Source: Cyrtodaria siliqua
Lineage: Eukaryota; Mollusca; Bivalvia; Adapedonta; Hiatellidae
Reading direction: 5' to 3'
Assembly: GCA_037043455.1 (NCBI GenBank)
Contig: JAWPHD010004464.1
Span: 112,501 to 176,500 of the forward strand
DNA: 64,000 nt
The number at the start of each line of letters is the position of its first letter. Position 1 is the stretch's first letter. This document shows, one piece after another, positions 21,836 to 31,935 of this stretch. The notes beneath the pieces were generated by a model that saw only the letters and a list, made by a program, of their open reading frames with translations, made no database searches and was not told the origin of the DNA. The position numbers were made by a program, and so were the translations under genes.

Positions 21836-21907
21836 AAATTGTTTTAGTAATGTGTATGAGTACGATCCACCACCTTTGTATTCAAGGTCAGAAAATTGTT
21901 AATTTAA
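21836..21907. other. Conserved tail shared by both Polinton copies
   Basis: About 70 bp ('gatccaccacctttgtattc' in the middle) are nearly identical to 38,575-38,647. They lie just past the 192-aa gene in each copy and mark the last shared sequence. On the minus strand it could be read as a short Gly/Tyr-rich gene end (EYKGGGSYSYTLL), but no longer gene is visible. Confidence 0.6.
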
Positions 21908-22041
21908 ATGTAATTTTGATAACAAATCAACAAATTTGTTTTGTATTAAATAAACATTTTATAATTTTGGTAACTTATAAAAAAAATTAAACTTGCAATC
22001 TTCACTACCCCTATTTTAAAAAAGTTTTAATAAATCAAGTA

Positions 22042-22153
22042 AAATCACCATTTCATGGTGATTTATTATATATGTGTGTATTTTGGGGTCGTTCTGCTGC
22101 AATTCGAGGTAACAAAAAAAATTACAACAGAAACCCCAAAATACATATATATC
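22042..22153. repeat. Hairpin and adjacent inverted repeat
   Basis: 'aaatcaccat' and 'atggtgattt' (22,042-22,064) form a perfect 10-bp hairpin with a 3-nt loop. Directly after, 'tatatgtgtgtattttgggg' (from 22,069) pairs with 'ccccaaaatacatatata' (to about 22,153), a small foldback. Either may be a leftover element end. Confidence 0.6.
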
Positions 22154-22519
22154 ATTGCGTTACCTTATCATATTTTAGCAAAATATGTTTTAAGAATACG
22201 CATAAGTATTAAAATGTAAATGTAATATTGAATACCCGCGTACAAACCAATGACTTTAATAGAAAAAATCGAGTGATCGAAAACAAGTCGGCTGTTTGAC
22301 ACAAATTAAAGCCATTTAAAGACGACTGACAGCTATAATGCATATATATAAGCGGAAGGGGAAATACTTTATGTTTTATATTAATGACAAAGAGTATTTA
22401 CAGATTAAACACTTTACATTAATGTCTTTTTTGTTTTAAGAATACGCATTAGTATTAAAATGTAAATTCGCAATACAAGTTTTTTCACGCGTACATGAAA
22501 GCTTATGTGGAGCACTGCA
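22154..22519. other. Intergenic with a short direct repeat
   Basis: 'taagaatacgcat.agtatta' plus 'aaatgtaaat' occurs at about 22,192 and again at 22,438. Nothing else is recognised. Confidence 0.55.
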
Positions 22520-22629
22520 TACGAGAGGTGTTCAACTTATAATTGAACACTTGTGTTCAAGATGTTATTTAATTTATATCATAACAAATGCGTGGTTTAA
22601 TGATGTGAAACTGTCATTTAGAACGTATG

Positions 22630-23021
22630 CCCAGCAAGCAAGGGTAAATGGGACCCATATGGGCTATATCCGGGCACGCCCATGTGGGATTACCCATATG
22701 GGTCCTATATGGGTCCCACATTCAGCAAGCCCATGTGGGACTACACATATGGGTCCTATATGGGTCCCACATTCAGAAAGCAAGGGTAAATGGGACCCAT
22801 ATGGGCTATATCTGGGCACGCCCATGTGGTATTACTTATATGGGCCCTATATGGGTCCCATATGCTTTGCTAGCTGCTTTGACCCACATGGGCTGCCCAC
22901 ATGGGACCCAGGTTAATCCCGGTTGCACTTTTGGTATGGGGCCCATGTGGGCAGCCCATATTGGGCCCGTATGGAAAACAACATTGGACCCATATGGGTC
23001 CCATATGCTTTGCTAGCTGGG
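22630..23021 (+). repeat. 392-bp repeat, copy 1 (GGGACCCATATGGG-rich)
   Basis: It starts 'cccagcaagcaagg' and ends 'tttgctagctggg', giving short inverted termini (cccagc/gctggg). The interior is built of many variants of 'atgggacccatatgggc', themselves palindromic. It appears identical to 27,392-27,783. The open frames here (repeating MGPIW) are artefacts. Confidence 0.85.
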
Positions 23022-23029
23022 CAGTTAAA

Positions 23030-23097
23030 GGTCTCACTACAGAATTACCTCCCTTGGACATGACTCTCACTACAGAATTACCTCCCTTGGACATGAC
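23030..23097 (+). repeat. Tandem duplication of 33 bp
   Basis: The unit 'tctcactacagaattacctc' plus 'ccttggacatgac' occurs twice in a row. Its core resembles the complement of the array unit inside Polinton A. Confidence 0.8.
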
Positions 23098-23651
23098 GGT
23101 AGGAAGATTCTTACACCGCAAAAAACTAGGGCTGTGTTAATGGGTTTGCTCTGAACTTGGAAATGTGCAATCATTCTCTTATTTCTGCCTTCAGGTGACA
23201 AGATTGGAACATGTTCATGACTTCTGCCAAGTTTGGATGCCACTGGGTGATTTTCGAGGAAGATACGATAATTTGAAAATGAGTAGGAATACAGTTGAAT
23301 TATCAGTGAAATGGAGCTAGTTTTGAGGGGTACTAAAAAAGACTGGAATTTAAAAAATATATAATCTGGTCAACTTTTGATTTTTTGTGGATATTCTGAG
23401 CTTCAGAGGAAGGTTTGCAGATTGAGGGGAGATTTAAAGACCAATGGACATTTCAAAGTATGTTCGCAGTGGTCCACAAGTGACCATTTTTACATATATT
23501 ATATAGTGTTGATTAATTCACTAGTGAGACGTTAAACAACCCTCATCTGGATAAGGGAAAAGCTTGACAGACAGCGTCTGTTGTGCTAGAGTGGATTTTT
23601 TAAAGTGAAATCTCGATTTTAGAGTGAAACAGTGTATTTCTAAGGCATAAC

Positions 23652-24218
23652 ATGGATTTTGATAAGTATTTGATGCTTTTGCAGTGTAAAATAGACTACT
23701 TTGCTTCTAGTCGGACCCCGTGCATGCTTTATAACCGTCATTTGGGACTTCATAGACGAATCTGTGGTCAGAAAGTGTCAGAATATGGGAGACAGTCGAT
23801 TGTTTTGGCTGGGAGACATACTCAGATGAACATGTTAGCTCACAGAGTGATGTATATGTGTGTGATGTGTGTTCCTAGTATTCCTAGGGGAATGGACGTG
23901 TCTCATCTCTGCCACAACAGTTTATGTTTGCGATTTGACCATCTCAGCTTGGAGCCTCATAGCGTCAACATGGAAAGACAAAGATGCCTGAACATGATAC
24001 CAATACTGTGTTTAGGACATAAAGAGTATCCTGATTGCATGCTTCATGTGAGTAGATTGTATATATTATCCTATTGTAGTGTTTCATGTCAAATTGTTAC
24101 CCCACCCACTTTTCATATAGCAAAATGTGTGGTCATTGTTTACTTGTCGAGAAGGTCAGTTGAGTATGTTTTATGTTGTCGTTGGTCATCGTATACTTTA
24201 AAGGGACACTGTCCGTAA
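23652..24218 (+). CDS. His-Me finger (I-PpoI-like) endonuclease-like ORF
   Basis: The 188-codon frame contains HRVMYMCVMC (residues 64-73) and then DVSHLCHNSLCLRFDHLSLE with VNMERQRC (82-112) and CLGHKEYPDC (120-129). This order of Cys and His residues matches the zinc-binding His-Me (beta-beta-alpha metal) homing-endonuclease region known from I-PpoI: His in SHLCHN would be the catalytic base and Asn in SVNMERQ the metal ligand. These nucleases cut DNA. A GTGAGT donor-like sequence at 24,048 directly follows the last zinc residue, so the real exon may end there and the last ~55 codons may be intron. It could be a host-type repeat protein rather than a homing gene. Confidence 0.65.
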   Translation: MDFDKYLMLLQCKIDYFASSRTPCMLYNRHLGLHRRICGQKVSEYGRQSIVLAGRHTQMNMLAHRVMYMCVMCVPSIPRGMDVSHLCHNSLCLRFDHLSLEPHSVNMERQRCLNMIPILCLGHKEYPDCMLHVSRLYILSYCSVSCQIVTPPTFHIAKCVVIVYLSRRSVEYVLCCRWSSYTLKGHCP

Positions 24219-24339
24219 CTTTTAGCTTATAAAACACCCAATAATTATGTTCGCAAACATTATACACTAAACATTATTCAATATTTACTAATTAAAAGCA
24301 AGATTGTTTAACGGAATTCAATCGCGGTACAAAAGCAAA

Positions 24340-24430
24340 TCCACTTCGTGGGTTTGAACTCGCAGTAAAAATAAGTGTGCGTGAGCGTAAAGTTGTCGGA
24401 ACTCGCTCCCGACTGACTGAGCTAAGCGGG
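24340..24430 (-). repeat. tRNA-derived SINE-like block
   Basis: On the minus strand, 'cccgcttagctcagtcagtc' resembles the 5' arm and A box of a tRNA, and 'cgagttcaaacccacgaa' the B box, about 50 nt apart. It is not a plausible functional tRNA (bad acceptor pairing), so a tRNA-derived SINE head is the better reading. Confidence 0.55.
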
Positions 24431-24567
24431 TTATACATATTACGCAATACATACTATGGTGAAAACCTAGTGCGCTATGGAAGTCACGTGAACGCATAAA
24501 AGGTAAATATTGTGGGTCCCACTTTATTTACATTTAATAATTAAAACTTTTTTTTTCAAACTCACGA

Positions 24568-24568
24568 A

Positions 24569-24634
<66 letters not shown>

Positions 24635-25095
24635 CGTTGTTGTTGTTGTTGTACTTCTTCTTCTTCTTCTTCTTTCTTGTTGGTATGGTGTGGTGTGGTG
24701 CGGTGCGGTGCGGTGTGGTGTGGTGTGGTGTGGTGTGGTGTGGTGTGGTGTGGTTGTGTGGGGTTGTGTTGTGTTGTGTTGTGTTGTGTTGTGTTGTGTT
24801 GTGTGGGGTTGGTTGGTTGTGTTGTGTTGTGTTGTGTTGTGTTGTGTTGTGTTGTGTTGTGGTGTGGTGTGGTGTGGTGTGGTGTGGTGCGGTGCGGTGC
24901 GGTGCGGTGCGGTGTTGTTGTTGTTGTGGTTGTGTGGGGTTGTGTTGTGTTGTGTTGTGTTGTGTTGTGTTGTGTGGGGTTGGTTGGTTGTGTTGTGTTG
25001 TGTTGTGGTGTGGTGTGGTGTGGTGTGGTGTGGTGTGGTGTGGTGTGGTGCGGTGCGGTGCGGTGCGGTGTTGTTGTTGTTGTGGTTGTGTGGGG

Positions 25096-25162
<67 letters not shown>

Positions 25163-25164
25163 AG

Positions 25165-25199
<35 letters not shown>

Positions 25200-26172
25200 G
25201 ATGTTGATGTTGTTGTTGTTGTTCTTTCTTGTTGATGTGGTGTGGTGTGGTGTGGTGTGTTCGGTTATGTGGTGTGGTGTGGTGTGGTGTGGTGTGGTGT
25301 GGTGTGGTGTGGTGTTGTATTGTGTGGGGGTTGTGTTGTGTTGTGTTGTGTGGGGTTGTGTTGTGTTGTGTGGGGTTGTGTTGTGTTGTGTTGTGTTGTG
25401 TTGTGTTGTGTTGTGTTGTGTTGTGTTGTGTGGGGTTGTGGTGGTTGTGGTGGTTGTTGTGGTGGTTGTGGTTGTTGTTGTTGTTGTTGTTGTTGTTGTT
25501 CTTTCGTGTTGGTGTTGTGTTGTGTTGTGTTGTGTTGTGTTGTGTTGTGTTGTGTTGTGTTGTGTGGGGGTTGTGTTGTGTTGTGTTGTGTTGTGTTGTG
25601 TTGTGTTGTGTTGTGTTGTGTGGGGTTGTGTTGTGTTGTGTTGTGTTGTGTTGTGTGGGGTTGTGTGGGGTTGTGTTGTGTTGTGTTGTGTGTGGTTGTG
25701 TTGTGTGGGGTTGTGGTGGTTGTGGTGGTTGTGGTGGTGGTTGTGTTGTGGCTGTTGTTGTTGTTGTTGTTGTTATTGTTGTTGTTGTTGTTGTTGTTGT
25801 TCTTTCGTGTTGGTGTGGTGTGGTGTGGTGTGGTGTGGTGTGGTGTGGGGTTGTGTGGGGTTGTGTTGTGTTGTGTGGGGGTTGTGTTGTGTTGTGTGGG
25901 TGTTGTGTGGGTGTTGTGTGGGTGTTGTGTGGGTGTTGTGTTGTGTTGTGTTGTGTGGGGTTGTGTTGTGTTGTGTTGTGTTGTGTTGTGTTGTGTTGTG
26001 TTGTGTTGTGTTGTGTTGTGTTGTGTGGGTGTTGTGTTGTGTTGTGTTGTTTTGTGTTGTGTTGTGTTGTGTGGGGGTTGTGTTGTGTGGGGGTTGTGTT
26101 GTGTTGTGTTGTGTGGGTGTTGTGTTGTGTTGTGTTGTGTTGTGTTGTGTTGTGTTGTGTTGTGTTGTGTTG

Positions 26173-26203
<31 letters not shown>

Positions 26204-26205
26204 GG

Positions 26206-26242
<37 letters not shown>

Positions 26243-26245
26243 CAC
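24568..26245. repeat. 1.7-kb G/T satellite: (TTG)n, (GGTGT)n, (TTGTG)n
   Basis: The plus strand is almost free of C and A for 1.7 kb. Blocks of TTG alternate with pentamers GGTGT and TTGTG and with GGGGTT junctions, in a higher-order pattern (TTG block, 'ttctttc.tgtt', GGTGT block, TTGTG block) repeated about four times. All long Val/Cys/Leu or Asn/Thr/His/Gln frames here are artefacts of the repeat. Confidence 0.95.
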
Positions 26246-26726
26246 CCGGAATTGAGGCGTCTTTTTCAAACCCACACGCGACGTTGTTTTCTCGGACTTG
26301 CTGTCTTGCACAACGAACCCACATTTAAGACATTTAAGACATTTCAGTCTCTCGCACCACCCTAACCCCATCTGTTTATCAAATTTCAAGTCAAAGTTTA
26401 ATTTCCCTTGACAGGTGCCATCCCAGGATCTGTGATCAGAGTATGTTTCAAAGAACATGTCAGCAGTCTTCCCAAGGTGAAAGATACGGTATGTACGTAG
26501 TTCATTTTTATCACTTTCAGCTTAAGCACTATCCATAAGTGCTTGCTCTATAGGCATTTTGGCAGCCTTGCTTGGTCTCAAGGTCATTGTTACTGGAATC
26601 TTCTTGTGTACAGCTCCACACAGTAGCACATTTGATTTTTTATCCTGAATTAGGAGACTATCATACACGTCTTTAGTCAGTCTCTTAATGGTCACTGTCC
26701 GCTTGTCATCAGACCACCTGACCTGC
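26246..26726 (-). pseudogene. Mutator-like transposase fragment
   Basis: On the minus strand an acceptor-like 'cactttcag' at about 26,727 opens a frame with SDDKRTVTIKRLTKDVYDSL and LLCGAVHKKIPVTMTLRPSK. A TAA follows at 26,522-26,524. The frame continues with NELRTYRIFHLGKTADMF, then SWDGTCQGKLNFD, GLGWCERLKCLKCLKCGF and a run toward TPQFRV, which dissolves into Asn codons of the satellite. I recall this as the N-terminal part of the 'Mutator-like transposase domain' proteins frequent in molluscs. The catalytic part is missing, so it is a dead fragment. It may or may not be the transposase of the enclosing 6.2-kb element. Confidence 0.6.
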
Positions 26727-26730
26727 CTGA

Positions 26731-27391
26731 AAGTGGTTGAAATCTATTTTGGTCGATTCCCTTCTTAAAGCGTGATATTTTATGTTTCACTATTCCAAGT
26801 ACACTCCTTTTTATAAATAGTAAACTTGCTTCCTAGCTAGCTCTGTTCTGTAATAATCTCTTTTCAAGTTATGCCCCTTGAAAGACAGACTCCATTTACT
26901 CCCTGAATAACATAAAAAATGATGACATCATGAAGATGAAGTCATGAAAATGACGTTACGTTTCGGCGTAAAAATCTAACCATATTAGGTTAGGAAGGTT
27001 TAGGATTTCATCAATCCAGCTTAGCCATCCACTACAATTACAAGTAAGCTTATCTACCAACAATGAAGTTTCTTTGGAAGCAGAAATGATAAGTCAAAGA
27101 TGATGTACTGTTCGAATAATAAAGCATTTATTCAAGAAACCAATAAATTGCCATATAAGGGCATGCATTTTAACACTTGAATTAGGTAATATTACATAAA
27201 CAGTAAATTTGATACACTGATAAGATAAAGCAATCATATAACACAAAAACTTAAAAGTTTCAAACATTTTCTTAAACAAGTATAGAAGATATTCAAGTTT
27301 AGCGATTGATATGTCGTGGCAGTTCTGTGCATTTTCAAGTCGTCCGAAACTGACTTGAAGCAAATGTGACCGGCTTCATGTTTTATGCCAT
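26731..27391. other. Intergenic, nothing recognised
   Basis: AT-rich DNA between the transposase fragment and the second 392-bp repeat. A minus-strand frame (27,094-27,363) has no motif. Confidence 0.5.
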
Positions 27392-27783
27392 CCCAGCAAG
27401 CAAGGGTAAATGGGACCCATATGGGCTATATCCGGGCACGCCCATGTGGGATTACCCATATGGGTCCTATATGGGTCCCACATTCAGCAAGCCCATGTGG
27501 GACTACACATATGGGTCCTATATGGGTCCCACATTCAGAAAGCAAGGGTAAATGGGACCCATATGGGCTATATCTGGGCACGCCCATGTGGTATTACTTA
27601 TATGGGCCCTATATGGGTCCCATATGCTTTGCTAGCTGCTTTGACCCACATGGGCTGCCCACATGGGACCCAGGTTAATCCCGGTTGCACTTTTGGTATG
27701 GGGCCCATGTGGGCAGCCCATATTGGGCCCGTATGGAAAACAACATTGGACCCATATGGGTCCCATATGCTTTGCTAGCTGGG
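27392..27783 (+). repeat. 392-bp repeat, copy 2
   Basis: This copy has the same orientation, length and, as far as I can read, the same sequence as 22,630-23,021, 4762 bp downstream. The flanks do not match, so it is not part of a larger duplication. No target duplication is visible. Confidence 0.85.
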
Positions 27784-28723
27784 TGCATTTAAAAATAATC
27801 TCCAATTTCACGCTGTACGTTTTAAATTAAATTTTGAATTAGGTGTACACTATTTTATAGATTTAAACCTATATGTTTCTGTTGACGTGGAGCTTTACCT
27901 TAAACCAAATATTTCCACTAAATGCATATCATAATTGTTTAAAACTGTGTTTATAATTTAAATATGATCGTATGTTTTATTTTAAGACAAAAATATAGAT
28001 GTTGAATTAAACGCTCGACTTTTTACCGAATATTAAGAAATTGACAGATAATAGGACAGTTTGCTCGTATGTTACTGATCATTTTATATATTTTCCAAAA
28101 TAACTATTTTATTCACATTTTGTGATTTAAAAACATGAACAGTTATTAATGATGTATATCATATACCTTATAAAGATATCTTTGGTAAAAATTATTATTA
28201 TTTTTAACATTATTTGCAAATGTGTGTGTTTCGCCCCTAAATTTTTAGTTATATATTTTTTTCTATCTTTTCTTTTAAGAAACTTATGAAACTTGTTTTT
28301 TTATAGCAGAGGAAATCACAAAAATGCATGCAGTTGATGTTTCGAACTAGAAGCTTTCGTAATTTAACATAGTTGAATTTCATGTTATTTTTTTCTGAAA
28401 TCTTGAAAATCGCGACATTTCAAAAAAAGACATATAACACTTTGTTTACGTTCAGACATGGACATAGCAGAATACTATAACCTTAAACGACATTTTAAAA
28501 GCATTTGTCTTAAAATGTGTATTCCAGTTATTTTTATTATTGAAGATGTTTGCTTCAAAATGTCATTCTCTACCTTTTTTTTTCAAAAATACGGAAGCAG
28601 CAACATTAGGAAGCACATACTATTGCATATCATAATGTTCATATCGAAGGAATCATTAGACTTGACATTAAGATCAACATATTCGGCGGGAATTTCAAGA
28701 TAGTTGACTCAGTTACACATTGA
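27784..28723. other. AT-rich interior of the 6.2-kb element
   Basis: No motif-bearing frame is present. A plus-strand frame at 28,458-28,703 shows no family I know. Confidence 0.5.
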
Positions 28724-28789
28724 AAGTGTTCACTTATAAGTTGAACTCCTCTCGTATTTAATCAAAGTGGGTATACATATATACATATA

Positions 28790-29290
28790 TGTAATCAAAG
28801 GGTGTTTATAATATACATACATCTGTAATAGAAGAGTGTGTATATAATGTACATGTACATGTATCTGTAATCGAAGTATGTATATAGTGTACATATACAT
28901 GCATCTGTAATCGAAGTGTGTATATAATGTACATGTACATTTACCTGTAATCCAAGTGTGTATATAATGTACATGTATCTGTAATCGAAGTGTGTATATA
29001 GTGTACATGTATCTGTAATCCAAGTGTGTATATAATGTACATGTATCTGTAATCGAAGTGTGCATATCATGTAAATGTATCTGTAATCGAAGTGTGTATA
29101 TAATGTACATGTACATTTATCTGTAATCGAAATGTGTATATAATGTACATGTATCTGTAATCTAAGTGTGTATATAATGTACATGTATCTGTAATGTGTG
29201 TATATAATGTACATGTATCTGTAATCGAAGTGTGTATATAATGTACATGTATCTGTAATCGAAGTGTGTATGCAGTGAACATGTACATGT
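28790..29290. repeat. 34-bp minisatellite
   Basis: About 14 units of 'gtaatcgaagtgtgtatata' followed by 'atgtacatgtatct', with length variants from extra 'gtacat'. It resumes at 31,873-31,935, beyond the LINE. The long Tyr/His/Thr frame on the minus strand is a repeat artefact. Confidence 0.9.
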
Positions 29291-29292
29291 AA

Positions 29293-31790
29293 TCGATTGA
29301 TTGATTGAATTGGGATTTTACGGCACACCAACACAAGAAAGGTTATATGACGCCAAACAGGGATGAACATGCCAGGCTCATCCTCCATTTACATCTAGAT
29401 ACAATATGGAGCATGGGCCTAGAACCTTGTAACCTGCAGAACTGCAGAGTTGCTGCAAATTATATTGTAGACACTCCATTTAGGATGGAGCCACGTTTCC
29501 ACATTTGCATATGCGATGTCATTAAGAAGAATACCTGGAAATTACCTGTGTTATCGTTCAACATAAGGTATTTTGAGTATTGGACTATACGATTTCAAAA
29601 CCTCTACATATTCTTTTTAACAGATCATTAAACGAGTGCGTTTTCCCTGATTTATGTAAATGTGCTATGGTCATGGCACTTTTCAAAAAGTCAGACCCAA
29701 GTATCCCTACAAACTATAGACCAATAGCGTTATTAAGTTGTGTTGGTAAAGTAATGGAAAGAATAGTATTTAAACATGTGTATAATTTTCTACTTATGTT
29801 TGATCTTATCTTTAGGAATCAATCAGGTTTTCTCCCTGGTCATTCTACTACATATCAACTTGTTGACATGTACCATCATATATGTCAGGCATTCGATGCT
29901 AAACAATTTACATGCATTGTTGTTTTTAATGATATACCTAAAGCGTTTGATCGTGTTTGGCACAAAGGTCTTTTGTTTAAGCTAAAACAATATGGTATTG
30001 ATGGCAAGCTTTTAGCTTGGATATCTGATTATTTCTCAAACAGATCTCAAAGAGTCCGCGTCGGATCTGCAACCTCCGAATCAAAAACACTAACTGCTGG
30101 AGTTCCTCAAGGCTCTGTCTTGGGTCCTCTTTTATTTTTGATATATGTAAATGATATTGCCGAAAATAGGCTTAGTATGACTCGTCTGTTTGCTGATGAC
30201 AGTTCGTTATCAGTTTCAACATCTAGTATAAACGACATGGAAGGAATCCTTAATCATGACCTGCTCATGATTAGGGAATGGTCAAAGCAATGGCTTGTGC
30301 AATTTAATCCTGCCAAAACAGAAGTAATATTCTTTTCCTTAAGCAATAATGATCGTCTTCCATCTTTATATCTAGACAATGTCCCGCTAACCTTTGTTGA
30401 TAATCATAAACATTTAGGAGTAACACTGAGTAATAACGGTAAATGGCACGAACACATTAAACATATTGTTGCTTCTGCGTCAAAGGTGCTTGGATTAATG
30501 AGAATGCTTAAATACAAAGTAGCGCGTAAAACACTTAATCAAATATATTTGTCTTATATGCGCCCAATATTGGAATATGCATCCATTACATGGGATGGAT
30601 GTACTTCACTAGAAAAAGATAGCTTGGAAAAGTTACAATACGAGGCAGCTCGTATTGTGACGGGTCTAACCCGATCTGTATCCATACATCGCTTAATATC
30701 CGAAATAGGATGGGTTTCACTTTCTGATAGAAGGCAAATGCAAAAACTTATTTCAGTTTATAATGTTAAAAATGGAACCGTTCCGAATTACATTTCAAAC
30801 ATTTTCCCACAGCTAGTTGGAGATGCCAGCGCATACAATCTCACAAATAACGATAACTACGCCACTATTGCTAGGAGAACTGAAATATACAATAAATCGT
30901 TTGTTCCTTCCTCTCTTAAACTATGGAATGACTTGCCAATAGAAATACGAAACTCTGAAAGTATCGCAATTTTTAAGAGAAGACTATTAACATCTGTATT
31001 TGTTAGTACAAAAGTTCCACCATACTACTTATGTGGACAAAGATTATTTGCCGTTTTACATGCCAGAATGAGGAATTTTTGTAGCAATCTCAATAATGAT
31101 TTATACCTTAACCATTTACGTGATTCACCGACTTGCGAGTGCGGCTGTGAAGTAGAAGATGCTGAACACTATTTTTTCCATTGTAACAAATTTACAGCAT
31201 ATCGGCTTCATCTGTTTCAGTCTACTCGCCATTTTCACCCGTTAAATGTAAGCACACTCCTTTATGGCCGTGAACAGCTAACTGATAGGGAAAATAAATC
31301 CCTCTTCGAAGCAGTTCAAACATATATACAAGAAACACATAGGTTTACATAAGTGTCTGATTCTCCGACGCATTTCGACACTCTACACGCATACCATTGC
31401 AGTGTTTGTTGTTGTTGTTATTATATATCTCAAGGTCATACAGCTATATCAGTTGATGTAATGTGAAAGCGTTGATGTTTTCGAACTGATTGGAACTTAA
31501 AGATTGGGAAACTCTCTCTCTCTCTCTCTCTCTCTTATATATGTTGTGTTTACTATTCATCAGTCTCTCTCTTAATGTATTATTTGCCATTGTAATTTAT
31601 TTCACTCAGCCATACTCATTTGTAATTTCAAGATGTTAACTGGGAAGGGTTTAAACTAATGTTGGTAGAACTTGTTACCCGACCCATTTGTCATTATAAT
31701 ATTTCTATTGTATATATGTGGATATTATTCTGTCTGTACAATATTGGCAATAAAATATGTTTAAATCATTAAGAAGATAAAAAAAATGAC
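29293..31790 (+). mobile_element. Jockey/CR1-type LINE, 5'-truncated, inside the minisatellite
   Basis: The RT ORF is followed by a ~400-bp 3' UTR with a (CT)n tract (31,510-31,536), an AATAAA at 31,749-31,754 and a short A-run (about 31,780). The left part (29,293-29,345, 'gggattttacggcacaccaa') matches a repeat also glimpsed near 960 and 40,720, so it could be a separate SINE. Minisatellite units on both sides show that the insertion came after the array arose. No endonuclease domain lies upstream, so the element is truncated. Confidence 0.75.
29580..31352 (+). CDS. Non-LTR reverse transcriptase (590 codons open)
   Basis: The protein has the RVT_1 core: YRPIALLSCVGKVMERI (about 45-60), catalytic motif A in VFNDIPKAFDRVWH (about 116-129), GVPQGSVLGP (about 180), and the FADD box in RLFADDSSL (about 209). 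The downstream thumb has HLGVTLSNNGKWHEHI. The C-terminus carries a zinc-knuckle-like CECGCEVEDAEHYFFHC. This layout is that of Jockey/CR1-type LINEs, which copy their RNA at a nicked target. The apurinic endonuclease domain expected before it is absent, and the first Met is simply the first in the remaining frame. An unbroken frame suggests a young insertion. Confidence 0.88.
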   Translation: MDYTISKPLHILFNRSLNECVFPDLCKCAMVMALFKKSDPSIPTNYRPIALLSCVGKVMERIVFKHVYNFLLMFDLIFRNQSGFLPGHSTTYQLVDMYHHICQAFDAKQFTCIVVFNDIPKAFDRVWHKGLLFKLKQYGIDGKLLAWISDYFSNRSQRVRVGSATSESKTLTAGVPQGSVLGPLLFLIYVNDIAENRLSMTRLFADDSSLSVSTSSINDMEGILNHDLLMIREWSKQWLVQFNPAKTEVIFFSLSNNDRLPSLYLDNVPLTFVDNHKHLGVTLSNNGKWHEHIKHIVASASKVLGLMRMLKYKVARKTLNQIYLSYMRPILEYASITWDGCTSLEKDSLEKLQYEAARIVTGLTRSVSIHRLISEIGWVSLSDRRQMQKLISVYNVKNGTVPNYISNIFPQLVGDASAYNLTNNDNYATIARRTEIYNKSFVPSSLKLWNDLPIEIRNSESIAIFKRRLLTSVFVSTKVPPYYLCGQRLFAVLHARMRNFCSNLNNDLYLNHLRDSPTCECGCEVEDAEHYFFHCNKFTAYRLHLFQSTRHFHPLNVSTLLYGREQLTDRENKSLFEAVQTYIQETHRFT

Positions 31791-31872
31791 AACATGGGGT
31801 GGGGTGGTCCTACCCCTCTGCCTCTAGCGGGATTTGCAGTGGTTGTATTCTACCCCGGCAACCACTCGGGGA
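31791..31872. other. GC-richer segment after the LINE
   Basis: 'tggggtggggtggtcctacc' and 'ctaccccggcaaccactcgg' form short G/C blocks unlike the AT-rich neighbourhood; their origin is unknown. Confidence 0.4.
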
Positions 31873-31935
31873 TGTATCTGTAATCGAAGTGCATATATAA
31901 TGTACATGTATTTATAATCAAAGTGTGTGTATATG
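31873..31935. repeat. Minisatellite remainder
   Basis: Two units ('gtaatcgaagtgcatatata', 'ataatcaaagtgtgtgtata') belong to the array at 28,790-29,290. Confidence 0.8.

Larger units (their letters stand above)
11166..21905 (+). mobile_element. Polinton/Maverick element, copy A (degenerate)
   Basis: The element is defined by the hallmark set of Polinton genes within 11 kb: PolB C-terminus, DDE integrase, A32-like ATPase and major capsid protein, with several conserved accessory genes. The left limit is where polymerase homology begins abruptly. The right limit is where similarity to copy B (near 38,580) fades. I found no terminal inverted repeats or target duplication at either limit, so it is a fragment. 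Intact-looking genes are the integrase and the OB, 78-aa, 162-aa, 441-aa and fibre-like genes; the others carry stops, a frameshift or a lost start. Gene packing is tight, with overlapping 3' ends and A/T-only gaps. Confidence 0.93.
22522..28754. mobile_element. 6.2-kb terminal-inverted-repeat element
   Basis: The 31-bp ends are inverted copies with two mismatches. The left end starts 'cgagaggtgttcaacttata' (22,522-22,552); the right end is the complement of 'cgagaggagttcaacttata' (28,724-28,754). TA flanks both ends (22,520-22,521 and 28,755-28,756), which fits a TA target duplication. Inside are a His-Me endonuclease-like ORF, a tRNA-like SINE, a G/T satellite, a Mutator-like transposase fragment and two identical 392-bp repeats. 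Whether all of these belonged to one transposon or were later insertions cannot be decided here. Confidence 0.6.

Noticed and set aside
22551..23140. Frames with repeating MGPIW / HMGPIWVP motifs (also 27,366-27,778)
   Set aside because: They are produced by the palindromic repeat atgggacccatatgggc in the 392-bp element, in several frames and on both strands.
24340..24430. Possible functional tRNA gene on the minus strand
   Set aside because: A and B boxes are recognisable but the acceptor stem does not pair and the anticodon arm is unclear; a SINE head is more likely.
24510..26458. Several long open frames of Val/Cys/Leu/Gly on plus and Asn/Thr/His/Gln on minus
   Set aside because: They are open in all frames only because the G/T repeat lacks stop codons; no real protein. 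Only the part on the minus strand right of 26,246 has meaningful sequence.
28730..29388. 197-codon minus-strand frame rich in Tyr, His and Thr
   Set aside because: Translation of the 34-bp minisatellite; no independent evidence of coding.
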